A stretch of 64,000 bases of DNA from Sphaerolaimus hirsutus. Its lineage: Eukaryota; Nematoda; Chromadorea; Monhysterida; Sphaerolaimidae. The stretch is taken from positions 7,558,704-7,622,703 of the forward strand of contig OZ038452.1 of NCBI GenBank assembly GCA_964036195.1, written 5' to 3'. A model generated the notes under the pieces. It saw only the letters and a list, made by a program, of their open reading frames with translations, had not been told where the DNA came from and did no database searches. A program made the position numbers and the translations under genes. Position 1 is the stretch's first letter. Each line of letters opens with the position of its first letter. Positions 49,737-60,443 of this stretch are shown one piece after another.

Positions 49737-49910
49737 CTAAAGACACGCCGTTGCCTCTGACCTTCCATTTATTTTGGTGTTGAGGTCAACGAATTTCATG
49801 GATCTGGTCCATAGTATTTGAAATTGGCCCACGTCCAAGTTCCAGTTGCGTATTGTACGAACAAGGTTGAACGCTGTCCCGGCCAAAGTGAAAGCTAAAA
49901 TTAGTTCCAT
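49737..49910 (-). CDS. Short 57-codon frame with signal-peptide-like start
   Basis: ATG at 49910-49908 to TAG. It starts MELILAFTLAGTAFNLVRTI and continues NWNLDVGQFQILW. It lies 162 bases upstream of the MCT start on the same strand. A possible donor after GGAAG (AG|GTCAGA) could make it a first exon. No family recognised, and it may be part of the MCT 5' region or chance. Confidence 0.25.
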   Translation of the reverse strand: MELILAFTLAGTAFNLVRTIRNWNLDVGQFQILWTRSMKFVDLNTKINGRSEATACL

Positions 49911-50297
49911 TTTGCTTCCATTAGTTCCATAATACTTTTAACCTCTATTATCGCTATTTTCGTCTATATAGACGGTTATATAAATATTTTAAGCTTTTTT
50001 TATGTTTTTTTGTAGCGATTTCGAAATTTCTGCCAACTGCCAACTTCACAAAGGAATTTCATTGATATTTTTTTTTGGATACAAAGTTATAGGTATATAT
50101 ATTTATTTGGATATGCAGCGATGTGTCGACCGTAAACAAAAAAACTTGCAGGGTCTCCAACCAAGGTTTTTTCGGAAATGTGAGCGAAAGGGTAACCGTA
50201 CTCCCAATTTTGTTGGTTACCTACACCTATACTCGGGGACCGAAAAGTGTGCGTCCTCAATAACTCAGTCGTAGCGTGCGGAGATATCACTTATGAC

Positions 50298-51034
50298 TAG
50301 GGTTGGGACGATATATACGGGACGATATTTTTCATATCGAATATCGAATATCGATATCGAAAATTTTGAAAAAATATCGAATATCGATATCGACCATTTT
50401 TTTCGATATTTTTCGATATTCTGCCCCAACAATGCTTGAATAAAAATGTGCCAGCAATGGCACTTTTCGAAAACGATCTTGTAGACAATTCAAAAAAAAT
50501 GTGCGTGCAAGCGCGCACTTTGTCTTGACAGGTATCACATGACAGGTATTTCCATTTTACTAGCTGCGGCAGCCTCAAATCACCTACATGCACACACAAA
50601 TGTCCACATCAGAGTATATGAATGATGATTAATACATACAAATAAATACCATCACATTTGGTGTCAATGCCAACATCAATGATGCCATCGCATGTAGGGT
50701 TCAAACGGGACCAGTTTTTGAACCGGGACCAAAAGCAGAAATCTTCTAATGTAGGGACTGGGACTGGGGGGTCAGGACCAGGACCGTGACTGGTATTTTT
50801 CAATTGTCGGGACCAGGACCGGAACTGGGGTGTGGGAACTGGGACCGTCAAGAAGAAAATATTGAAATATTGAACATATCGATATATCGATATCGAATAT
50901 CGAGCATATTTTCATATCGAATATCGATATTGAACATCGAGGGTCCATATCGTATCGATATCGAATATCGAGTTTCAGAAAAAAATATCAAATATCGAAT
51001 ATCGATATCAAAAAGACGTATCGTCCCAACCCTA
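50298..51034. mobile_element. CGATAT-repeat hAT-like element, exact TSD, with nested GGGACC-repeat element
   Basis: Ends TAGGGTTGGGACGATAT...CGTCCCAACCCTA with exact duplication CTTATGAC at 50290-50297 and 51035-51042. A second element starts TAGGGTTCAAACGGGACC at about 50696 and continues with GGGACTGGGACC repeats to about 50850. Confidence 0.87.
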
Positions 51035-51913
51035 CTTATGACAAGTTGGCAGCCGTCCAAAACTTCCGAAATCACTTTAAATTTTAAAAAAATACGCAAT
51101 AAGACTAAAAGTCGGTAAAGAACCTTGTATGTCGAAGTTAGACGGAAATAGCGGTTATGAAGATGAAAATTGGCAATAAGGAACAAATTTGAGCGATTTT
51201 GAGCAAAAATCGGGGAAAATCGCTCAAAATTAGCTAGACACACAAAGATCGCTTACTAAGCGATTTGGGGGGGGGGGGGGGGGTTGAAGAAGACTTGTGA
51301 TTTACTGCCTAGAGATGGAATAAAGATATTTAAAATGCAAAAAAATCTAGCCATTCTTAGTTAAACCAATACCATTTTTTTCTGTGGTGCCCTTGGTGCC
51401 CGCCACCAATGGTTTGTTGTAGGAACATCGGCGTCATTTTTGGCAGCGATTTTTTCTGTCAGGCCTGACACTGATGGTGCTCGGCGCCATTTTCCATGAT
51501 GGTTTTCTGGTGGCCGACGTTTTTTCAAGGTTTTTATTTTGAAAAACAACGTTTTTTAAAATTAAAAAACGCAAGCATCGAAACCGCTTTAAAAAAGACC
51601 CAGCTGAAGTTTTTAGCACTAAAGCACTAGGTATATTGCAATTTTTCCACAAGTCGACTTAAAAATAGATATTTTTGACAGACATCACCACTTATAATTT
51701 TATCCCATGGCTCCACAGCCATTCTATAACCATATATAACATCACGAAGTACTGCCACTTGTCTCATATAACTGTATATGTTGACCCATAGCGATATCTG
51801 GGAGCTTTTTAAGAAAAAACGGTTTTATTCTAAAAGAACCTTTTTTAACTTTTTATCAAATAAAACATGTCGTTGAAAAAACGTTTTTCCATCCTTAGTT
51901 CGGAGCAAACATA
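51035..51913. repeat. TAGGGATGG-family remnants, no gene
   Basis: 51500-51900 carries poly-A/T arms and the CACTTATAATTTTATCCCATG core. A GGTGCTCGGCGCCATTTTCC block at 51475 is repeated at 58755. Confidence 0.5.
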
Positions 51914-52307
51914 TACCGTATTACCTCGAAATACCCCCAGGGGGTTTATTATTTCGCCAGCAAAATTTGAGGGGGATAATTCGAGGGGGGTCTATTATTT
52001 CGCCAGAAATTTTTGGAAATTTCCCATACTCAGACGTAAAAAATCAAACAATTACATAGATGTAAATATATGTGTCTATAGTCATATATCACTGTATATA
52101 CACATAAACCCTTCCCTAACGTCACTCAATTATCGGTTTTAACGTGTGATCTGCATTGTACAGATCACAAACTGTTGTATTTGTCACGTACGTTCTCTTC
52201 ACATTCAATTTTAGGGGGGTATTTCGAGGGGGCGGTTTATTATTTCCTCAGCCAAATTTTAGGGGGGGGGGTATTTCGAGGGGGGGTTTATTCGAGGTAA
52301 TACGGTA
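51914..52307. mobile_element. CCGTATT-family TIR element at a TA site
   Basis: TA|CCGTATTACCTCGAAATACC...GGTAATACGG|TA, arms of GGGGGTATTTCGAGG units. Its unique middle matches the copy at 55801-56228. Confidence 0.8.
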
Positions 52308-52464
52308 TACGTTTTCGAGACCGTGCGCAAGGGAGGACTTCACAAGGGGGAGGGGTTTCTACAATTTTCGCTCTATGTATGTGGTGTGAAGTGGTGCGTC
52401 GCAACACCATAAATAAACAAATACATTGGTAAATACACAAATAAACAGCATACACAGTTTCGCA

Positions 52465-52821
52465 TAACGATGGCAAACGAACATTCGAAAATTCAAAATC
52501 GTTTTCGAATTTTTCACTTATTTTGGCTGAATAAAATGTGCAAATACAACTTAAAACAAACAATGTCACGTTGCATCAATTCATAGCGGGAGAACAAAAA
52601 AATATTTTAATGTGTCTCCGGTACAGTTTGGAAGGCGGCAAAACATCAAGATGTATTCGAATTTCAGCAGAAAAATTCGAAAATTTAATAATTTAATGGG
52701 AAAAATTTGAAAAGTATTCCAGAAAAATCGAACACAATTTTTGGAAAAATGCGAAATTCGAAGCCATTTACAAAAAAACACTTTAAATTTAAACACTGTT
52801 TCCAGAGGGTTTGCCATCGCA
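52465..52821. mobile_element. ATTCGAAAA-repeat hAT-like element
   Basis: Ends TAACGATGGCAAA...GGTTTGCCATCGCA. Flanks ending TTCGCA on both sides suggest an 8-bp duplication with drift. Confidence 0.6.
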
Positions 52822-53009
52822 AGTTCGCATTGTACCCAAAAGCAGTGAAAAACGCCAAGAGTCCAGGCTCATCAGTTTAGAAACTCTGGCGCGACGATAT
52901 CTCGTTTTTGGAGTAAGGCAATCATTCTTAGAGCATTCTATAATTTGGCTAGTTTAATGCATTAACAACATGAAGACAAAGACAATTAAACAAATCAATT
53001 TTCACAAAA

Positions 53010-56000
53010 TCACCCTTCAATTTTCAATGGAACTTTGAGCAGGCAATATTTGCCAGTGAAGCCGTTATCACAGTCGCACACCACTGAGCCATCCGGGCCA
53101 ACAATTTCCTTGCCCCCGTTCCAGCAAATTATGTATTTTTTGCGCTCAGTCAAATATCTGAGTGAATTTTTATTGATGGTGATGATGGTTTTTATTTTAC
53201 GTATCATGAATCCTTGGACTGTGCCCTTCCCAGGGGTAGGAAAGGGGAAAGGTATCCCCTAAAACCGCCCAGCTAAATACCGCAAATCCTCGAATAAGAC
53301 CCCCCCCCTCGAATAACTCTCCCCTGTTGGCGAAGCGAGAAAAAAATAACTCCCCCCTTGAATAACTCCCCCCTTTGGATGAAAACGATACAATAAAAAA
53401 ATGCAAAAGAATATAAGCGTACAGCAGCGAATGCAGATACATTATGTGTATGCAATGTATAGATACACTACTTTTGTTGTTGTTGGACAGTCAAATACAT
53501 GAATTACATGAGGATACAGTACAGCCATGCAATCAATTAAGTCCATGTTTTCTGAGGCAAAAATAACTCCCCCTCGAATAACTCCCCGCTTGAATAACTC
53601 CCCCTCCAAAACGTCTGAGGAAAAAATAACTCCCCTGGGGTCTTATTCGAGGATTTAGGGTATCTAAATATCTACCCCTGTGGCAGCATTTTTGGTTAAT
53701 ATACCCTGAACCCCACTCCCCCCACAAACCGCCCAGCTATCTAGCTATCTGGAGTGATCCTTGAGAAATTTTCACTCAGAATCACAACTTTCTATGCTTT
53801 TTAAAAATAAATTTTTACTTTCAAAATAACTAGCTTATGTGTCTTATTGCCTATTTTCAGCTTTTTTGTATATATGAGCTTACTTACTTAATCATTTTTT
53901 TAGCGATTTTTCACCTACTTTTACTAATTTTACTCCCTTTTCTTCCTTCTACACAGTGAAAAAGTCAATAAATTGAAAACCCGCCAAATCATTTTGAATA
54001 CCTTGTTTCATTTGGCCAGTAGCCCATGAACACATAGCCTTTTCCAATTCCATGAGTGTCTCTGGCAAACTGCCAATCAGTTCCATAATGGGTATCAAAA
54101 ATCTCTTCGGAGTTGCATGGAACCATGAAAAGATGTCCATGGAAATCACCAGTGCACAATGTCGAAATTTTTGGGAAGTACCATCTATAGGTGGGGATGA
54201 AAGTTGGAGAAAGTTTGAGGAAAACAGTTTGAATTTCAGTGAAATGTTTTTGAAAGATGTAACCTGTTTTTTGGCAAATTGACTGGTTTGGCATTGTTTG
54301 TAGTGCCAATCCAACTTTGGTTGCCCTCATGATAGATAGCAAATATATCATTGTAATGGCTATTTTTGTAATACAATGTCAACTCATATCCATCCTCTGG
54401 CTGAAAAATAAATGAACCACATATATTAACTAGACCACTGGCTGTGGATCTGTCAATGTGTCTGTTTTTCACAGCTGCTTTTTCTTATTAGCTAATACCG
54501 CGTTGGCAGAATCTCAGAAAAATAACAAAATAAATAAAAGTGAAATGGAAAATTTGAGAATAAAATAAAATAAAAGTTTGAAAATAAAGTAAACACCTAC
54601 CCAGTCACGCCCGGCAGCCATTTTTTGATTTTACTTCTTATATCCTATCCCCAGTTCTAGGGCGCCCCAGAGGTAGTGATGGAATGGCGCCATGGCGCTG
54701 GCGCCATTTGAGGGCGCCAAAGGGCGCCGCGCCATGGCGCCATTGGCGCTTGGCGCCCTTTTTCTGTTGCGCCCTTGGCGCCTGGCGCCCACATTCTGAA
54801 AGGCGCCATGGCGCCCTTGGCGCTTGGCGCCCTTTTTCCGTGGCGCCCTTGGCGCCTGGCGCCCTGCTTTAGAAGGGCGCCAAAAAGGCGCCAGCAGGGT
54901 TTCACGGTGAGTGCCGTGTAAACGAAAAAAAAAATGAAAAACTCATCCGTGGATGATCTAAATTCGCCAGAAAAATGGACGGAGTGGTGTGAGTGGGTGG
55001 AAATCTTTCGTCCAACGGTTCATCAGATCTGTCTGACGGTTTAGAAGACAAGAATGATGGACTGTCTTACTTGCAAAATCATAAAAAAAGGATTTAAATC
55101 GTTGCAATTAGGAAACATTGTTTGGAAAGGTCTATTTGTAATGAATGGATTGTTGTCAAATGACAATTTCCATTGCGTTTGAATTCGTCATGTGGATTTT
55201 ATTCGAAATTTTTTTGTCGCTAGCCTTGTTTTTGTTCATTACATCCTGGAGAACGCGAATTAAGAAGTGAATGGGCGTACAATGGTGCTGTAAAACATTT
55301 TTAGCACACGCATGGTGTTGTAGGCACTTTTTTATCCTGGCGCCCTTGGCGCCTGGCGCCCTATTTTCCAAATGGCGCCATGGCGCCCTTGGCGCTTGGC
55401 GCCCTCTTTCCGTGGCGCCCCTGGCGCCTGGCGCCCACTTTCTGAATGGCGCCATGGCGCCCTTGGCGCCTGGCGCCCTTTTTCTGTGGCGCCCTTGGCG
55501 CTTGGCGCCCACTTTCCGAATGGCGCCATGGCGCCCTTGGCGCCTGGCGCCATTTTTTCTGGCGCTTTTCCATCACTACCCAGAGGCTGAAACTTGGGGA
55601 AGATATTGGCGCAACCCCCCTCTACTTCGCATGAACTGGGGGGGTCGCGGCGACCCCTCTCAGGGTGGATCATCTTAAGTGAAAATTTTTTGTGGCTTTT
55701 TTGGTGTGTCACAGCAGGTCCGGCACCCGCTGATTTCCGAGCTGTGGGAGGGATATAAATCTAAAATTTTGGGGATGTGTTACCAACACCACTCCCCTAC
55801 TACCGTATTACCTCGAAATACCCCCAGGGGGTTTATTATTTCGCCAGCAAAATTTGAGGGGGGGATAATTCGAGGGGGGTTTATTCGAGGGGGGGTCTAT
55901 TATTTCGCCAGAAATTTCGGAAATTCCCCATACGCGGACGTAGAAAAATCAAACAATTACATTGATGTATATGTGTTTATATGCATATATAACTGTATAT

Positions 56001-57861
56001 ACACAAAAACCCTTCCCTAAAGTCACTTAATCATCAGTTTTAACGTGTGTTCTGCATTGTACAGATCACAAACTGCGGTATTGTCATGTACGTTCACGTT
56101 ACACTCAATCTTAGGGGGGGGTATTTCGAGGGGGGGGGGTTATTATTTCCTCAGCTGAAATTTAGGGGGGGTATTTCGAGGGGGGGGGGGTTAATTCAAG
56201 GGGGGGGTTAATTCGAGGTAATACGGTATACACTATTCAATAATGTGAGATTAATGTAAAAAATTTCTCAAAAATTCGCTTGTTCTCTAAGAAACACCAC
56301 TCCCCAATGGATGGATGACAAAAAAAATTCACTTTTTGGAACTTTTTTATTAGACACTTGAAGAGCTGGTTTACAATACTTTAAAGGGAAGGGTTTGATG
56401 TTTAAAGTTATGTAAAGAACCATACCTCTAAAATGCATGCATTGCAAAATTTACTTGGGGAGAATTTTATGACATCATGATGACATCATTGCAGGAACAA
56501 AAATTTACAAAATTTACACTTTGAAATTCTCCCCAAGTAAATTTTGCAATGCATGCATTTTAGAGGTATGGTTCTTTACATAACTTTAAACATCAAACCC
56601 TTCCCTTTAAAGTATTGTAAACCAGCTCTTCAAGTGCCTAATAAAAAAGTTCCAAAAAGTGAATTTTTTTGTCATCCATCCATTGGGGAGTGGTGTTTCT
56701 TAGAGAATAAGCGAATTTTTGAGAAATTTTTCACATTAATCTCACATTATTGAATAGTGTATAAGTAGGGGAGTGGTGTTGGTAACACATCCCCAAAATT
56801 TTAGATTTATACCCCTCCCACAGCTCAGAAATCAGTGGGTGCCGGACCTTCTGTGAGTGTGGGACACCAAAAAAGCCAAAAAAAATTTCACTTAGGGCGA
56901 CCCACCCTCAGGGGGGTCGCCGCGACCCGCCCAATTCATGCGAAGTAGAGGGGGGTTGCGCCAATATCTCCCCCAAGTTTCAGCCTCTGGGGCGCCCTAG
57001 AACTGGGGATAGGATGTAAGAAATAAAATCCAAAAATGGCTGTCGGACGTGACCGGGAAGGTGTTTACAAAAATTGAAAAATTTTTGTATTTTTGCATAT
57101 TTTGTGGGGGGCAATTTAAGGAAATATAGAAGTTAAGCAATATCTAACCAGTCCAAACACATGAGATAAGTAGAAATTGTCTCCGTGTTGGCGCAGTGCC
57201 AGTTCAATTTCCGGTGTGAAATCATTAGCAAACATTGCCATATCGGCGTCAGTTGTGTAGGGAATCCAGTCACAATTCCGGTACCAACCTGGATTGAAGT
57301 GGGTTTAAAAGTAAAAAAAAGCAAACTTGCAACCATAACTTCACGTCCACACTTTTCAAACCGACCCAACAAAGTGCCCATGCCCAGCATCACGGGAACC
57401 CTAATTCCATAAAGGATATTCCTGAGCTCAACCAGTGCATTTGTCCAATTTCCATCTGGGGCAGTCCCAAACCCTGTAAAATGCCCCGTAAAGTGTCAAA
57501 AGTCATGCAAAGTGTCAAAAGTCATGGAGATTGCCCCACAAAATGGCAACCGAGTAGCCATTTTGCAGGGCATTTTCCATGACTTTTGACACTCTGCATG
57601 ACATTTAACATTTTGCAGGGCATTTAACAGGGTCTGGGATTGGCACCTGGCTTGAAGTTTTGCTGGCTGTGCATTTCTTTTATATCATTTGGCCATGTTT
57701 GACTGTTGAACTGTTGAGCCAATGTTTTATTGCAACTGATGTGGCGCTCTGTTTTGGATAGTTGCCAAAAGTATAGAGGGATATCACTTGGGATCAGAAA
57801 TACTGTATTGATTGACCATGCTATTGATTGACCAGAGTCCGTAATAGATGCAAGTTTTGGC
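53010..57861 (-). CDS. Fukutin/LicD-family phosphotransferase with C-terminal EGF-like module (partial 5')
   Basis: Exons in transcript order: 57647-57861 (start uncertain), 57366-57455, 57149-57288, 54264-54400, 54002-54184, 53010-53157; about 303 residues, N-terminus missing. Vertebrate fukutin transfers ribitol-5-phosphate from CDP-ribitol to dystroglycan glycans in the Golgi; substrate here is unknown. Exons 2-3 give GMGTLLGWYRNCDWIPYTTD followed by ADMAMF. This matches fukutin's G-x-L-x-GWYR and IPYT-x-D-x-D block, and the DAD would be the metal-binding DxD. Exon 5 matches the YFPK...VPCN...YG..W segment. The last exon encodes CWNGG, VCDCDNGFTGKYC, an EGF-like module absent from vertebrate fukutin, and joins in phase 2 on both sides. 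Intron 1 is a transposon-like element (57456-57646). The membrane-anchor exon should lie above 57861 but was not found. Confidence 0.8.
53277..53663. mobile_element. C-rich TIR element, AAATCCTCGAATAAGACC ends
   Basis: Left TACCGCAAATCCTCGAATAA, right TTATTCGAGGATTTAGGGTA; interior CTCGAATAACTCCCCC units. Located in the last fukutin-like intron. Confidence 0.7.
54674..55578. mobile_element. GGCGCC-repeat hAT-like element, exact 8-bp TSD
   Basis: Ends TAGTGATGGAATGGCGCC...GGCGCTTTTCCATCACTA, exact duplication CCCAGAGG at 54666-54673 and 55579-55586. The uninterrupted right arm of the host palindrome shows the empty site, confirming the insertion. Arms: GGCGCCCTTGGCGCCTGGCG. Confidence 0.92.
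55801..56228. mobile_element. CCGTATT-family TIR element at a TA site
   Basis: TA|CCGTATTACCTCGAAATACC...GAGGTAATACGG|TA. The opposite palindrome arm lacks it (about 56755-56765), which again shows the empty site with a single TA. Confidence 0.85.
57456..57646 (-). mobile_element. Introner-like TIR element forming an intron of the fukutin-like gene
   Basis: On the minus strand the intron begins GTGCCAATCCCAGACCCTG and ends CAGGGTTTGGGACTGCCCCAG, an inverted repeat. Interior is inverted GCATTTAACAGGG/ATGACTTTTGACA units. CCAG flanks both sides (AAGCCAG|GTG and GCCCCAG|ATG). Joining the exons restores phase 1 and the fukutin frame. Confidence 0.75.
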
Positions 57862-57929
57862 CTGGTTGATAAATATTTTGAACTTGTTACACAATGCAAT
57901 GCACAAAAGTTCTAGGTGCCTCTCATAGT

Positions 57930-59245
57930 TGTAAAAAGTACCGACCTTCTTTCAATGTCTACTTGGATGTAAAGTATTTATTTTTTACTCACCTACTAAG
58001 TACATAAATGTAAAGTAAAGTTTTTAGTTTAACCCATGAGTAAATGTGAGTAAAAGCACTGTTATCCCTGGAAAATGTAAAAGTGAGTATTTCTGATAAA
58101 TTTCGACCCAATTTTCACTCAAAAACACTCATTTTCATAACTTTTGCCTATTTTCAGCGATTTTTAGCTATATGTGCTTATGTGCATTTTTGAATATTTT
58201 TCCCTAATTTTATCCTATTCCTCCTTTTTCCCCTTCTATGCAGAGTTGTTAAAGGTATACTCGGCGGACATGATACTCTGCCCTCGCACTCATTTTTGTC
58301 TCACGTTGGAAGCGTGCCAGTGATGATAAAGCATGCGATTTTTGTACATAAGATGAAAAAATCATCGTTGTCGATAATTTAACGTATAGTGTTATAACAG
58401 AGATGACTTCTATCAACTTTTATGAAAAGCGCTTGCGTAAAAAATCGTTGGCACGCTTCCAGCGGGAACCACCCGTGCAAGGTGTAAAGTAACTGGAGTA
58501 TACTGAAGTTTTGCAAAGTATATGAATGGCAAGTATTTATTTTTTCTCACACCCTACCCTGAGTACAGAAAACGTTAAGTATTTTTTTACTTTTACTCAT
58601 GAGTAAACATGAGTAAAATACTTTTCTGCCCGGAAAACGTAATAGTGAGTATTTTTGAGGAATTTTACCCCAATTTTACTATTTATTTAATATTTTTACA
58701 GTTGTATGGAACAACGGCGTCATTTTTGGCAGCGATTATTTCTGTCAGGCCTGACACTCATGGTGCTCGGCGCCATTTTCCTTGGTGGTTTTCTGGTGGC
58801 CAACGTTTTTTCAAGGTTTTTATTTTGAAAAAACAAAGTAAATTTTTCACTTTTACTCATATGTAAACATGAGTAAAATACTTTTCCGCCCAGAAAACGT
58901 AATAGAGATTATTTTTTTAGGAAAGTTACCCCAAATTTTACTCAACCTCACTAATTTTCATACCTTTTTGACCAATTTAACCTTCAAATTCACGAGTTCA
59001 TGTGTTATTTGCCATTTTACACCATTTTTCGAATTTTTCCCCTTTTTTCCTTTTTTTCCTCCATTTTCCCCGATCTATCCCTTGAAAAAGCCTATAACAA
59101 AACCTATCTGAAATACGGTTTCTGTACTCGAGTACTTTCAAAAACTATACGTAAAAACAAGCACAGGACCTTTTTTCAAAGTATACATAAACATATTTAC
59201 TCAGTACTCGAGTATACATACTTTTTGAGTAAACATAAATACCGT
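57930..59245. repeat. Overlapping GTAAACGTGAGTA-repeat elements
   Basis: Several arms of the CAGAGTTGTTAAA family (58243 left end; TTACTTTTACTCATGAGTAAA units) plus a TGGAAGCGTGCCA inverted pair at 58303 and 58452. A block at 58690-58830 repeats the GGTGCTCGGCGCCATTTTCC segment of 51475. No Sec13 or fukutin exon was found here. Confidence 0.5.
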
Positions 59246-59525
59246 ATTACCTTGAATTATCCCCCCCTTGAATTACCCCCCCCCCGAAATACCCCCCCTA
59301 ATTTCGGATNNNNNNNNNNNNNNNNNNNNNNNNNNNNNNNNNNNNNNNNNNNNNNNNNNNNNNNNNNNNNNNNNNNNNNNNNNNNNNNNNNNNNNNNNNN
59401 NNNNNNNNNNNNNNNNNNNNNNNNNNNNNNNNNNNNNNNNNNNNNNNNNNNNNNNNNNNNNNNNNNNNNNNNNNNNNNNNNNNNNNNNNNNNNNNNNNNN
59501 NNNNNNNNNCGAGGAAATACGGTAG
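59240..59525. mobile_element. CCGTATT-family element interrupted by the assembly gap
   Basis: Left TACCGTATTACCTTGAATTA, right GAGGAAATACGGTA; the middle is the N run. Confidence 0.7.
59310..59509. other. Assembly gap (200 N)
   Basis: A placeholder run of exactly 200 N between the missing 3' part of SEC13 and the missing 5' part of the fukutin-like gene, so exons could be hidden here. Confidence 1.
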
Positions 59526-60080
59526 GTATATCAGACAGTGGCAATACTCTGTGATGTTATATATGACCATATAATGGCTGTCGAGCCATGGGATAGCATT
59601 ATAAGTGGTGATTTGTGTCAAAAATATCCATTTTTCGTTGACATATCGTTCGTATATCGCCTTATAGTCGAATGTTCGTGACTTCAGGTAAAGTTTGGCA
59701 CGGAATAGTGATCAAACAAGGTTATAAAAGGAGCTTGTTACTTTGGGAGTGAAGTTACACACTGTGGAGGTACATGGAAGCATATTACCTCAATATTATA
59801 TAGTACAGCAGCATATGACGGCTTATTAACCCATGGTAGCACAAAGAAATAGATACTTTGATACTAAAAATGCCACAAAACCAATGAAAACAACCACCAA
59901 TGTCAATTTGTGTGTGTAATTGCGCGCTTGCGCGCAAAAATTTTGCAAAATACCTAGTGCTTAGTACAAAAAATTTCGGTCGATGTTTTTTTAAAAAAAA
60001 ACATTTCGGATGTCATGTTTTTTTAATAAAAAAAACGTTAAAAAAAAACGTTTAAAAAAAACATCGGCCAACCCTAGTCA
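59526..60080. mobile_element. Inverted TAGGGTTGGCC/poly-A-T family element
   Basis: Right end ACATCGGCCAACCCTA with poly-A/T; contains the inverted family core GGGATAGCATTATAAGTGG and GCGCGCTTGCGCGC. The left end is lost in the neighbouring element. Confidence 0.55.
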
Positions 60081-60443
60081 TGAAAAAGTGAATGTTGAAT
60101 TGAGTTCCCGCAAATGCTAGAATTGAGAGAATTCAAATGCGAGGAAGTCTCGACCTTCGACTAATTTTTGTTGATTTTCTGTATTTTCTACCTGCTAAAC
60201 CTTATAAAGAACAATATATTTAACCTCCGGGAACCACCTCCAATAACTTGCCTCAACTATCTCCGCCACGAAAAGCGCTAATCATTTAAGAACACCGAGA
60301 ATATATTGGTTGAAATGTCCTTCTAGTCCAATAGAATTTAAAATGTTCAATGAAAGACAAAACATTTAAAAAGGATAAATAAACAGAAATTCCAGCAATT
60401 TCCAACCCAACAAAACCAAAACACATGGAAAATCCACACAAAC

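Larger units (their letters stand above)
54590..57075. repeat. 2.5-kb foldback palindrome with two nested transposons
   Basis: Outer arms start AAACACCTACCCAGTCACGC and end GTGACCGGGAAGGTGTTT. Inner mirrored blocks include CTATCCCCAGTTCTAGGGCG, CCTCTACTTCGCATGAA and AACCATACCTCTAAAATGCA, with centre GACATCATGATGACATCA near 56480. The left arm is split by the elements at 54674-55578 and 55801-56228; the right arm is uninterrupted. It lies in a fukutin-like intron. Confidence 0.8.

Noticed and set aside
54657-55712. GAKRQGRHG-repeat frames resembling a collagen-like or basic repeat protein
   Set aside because: They are translations of GGCGCC units within an 8-bp-TSD element.
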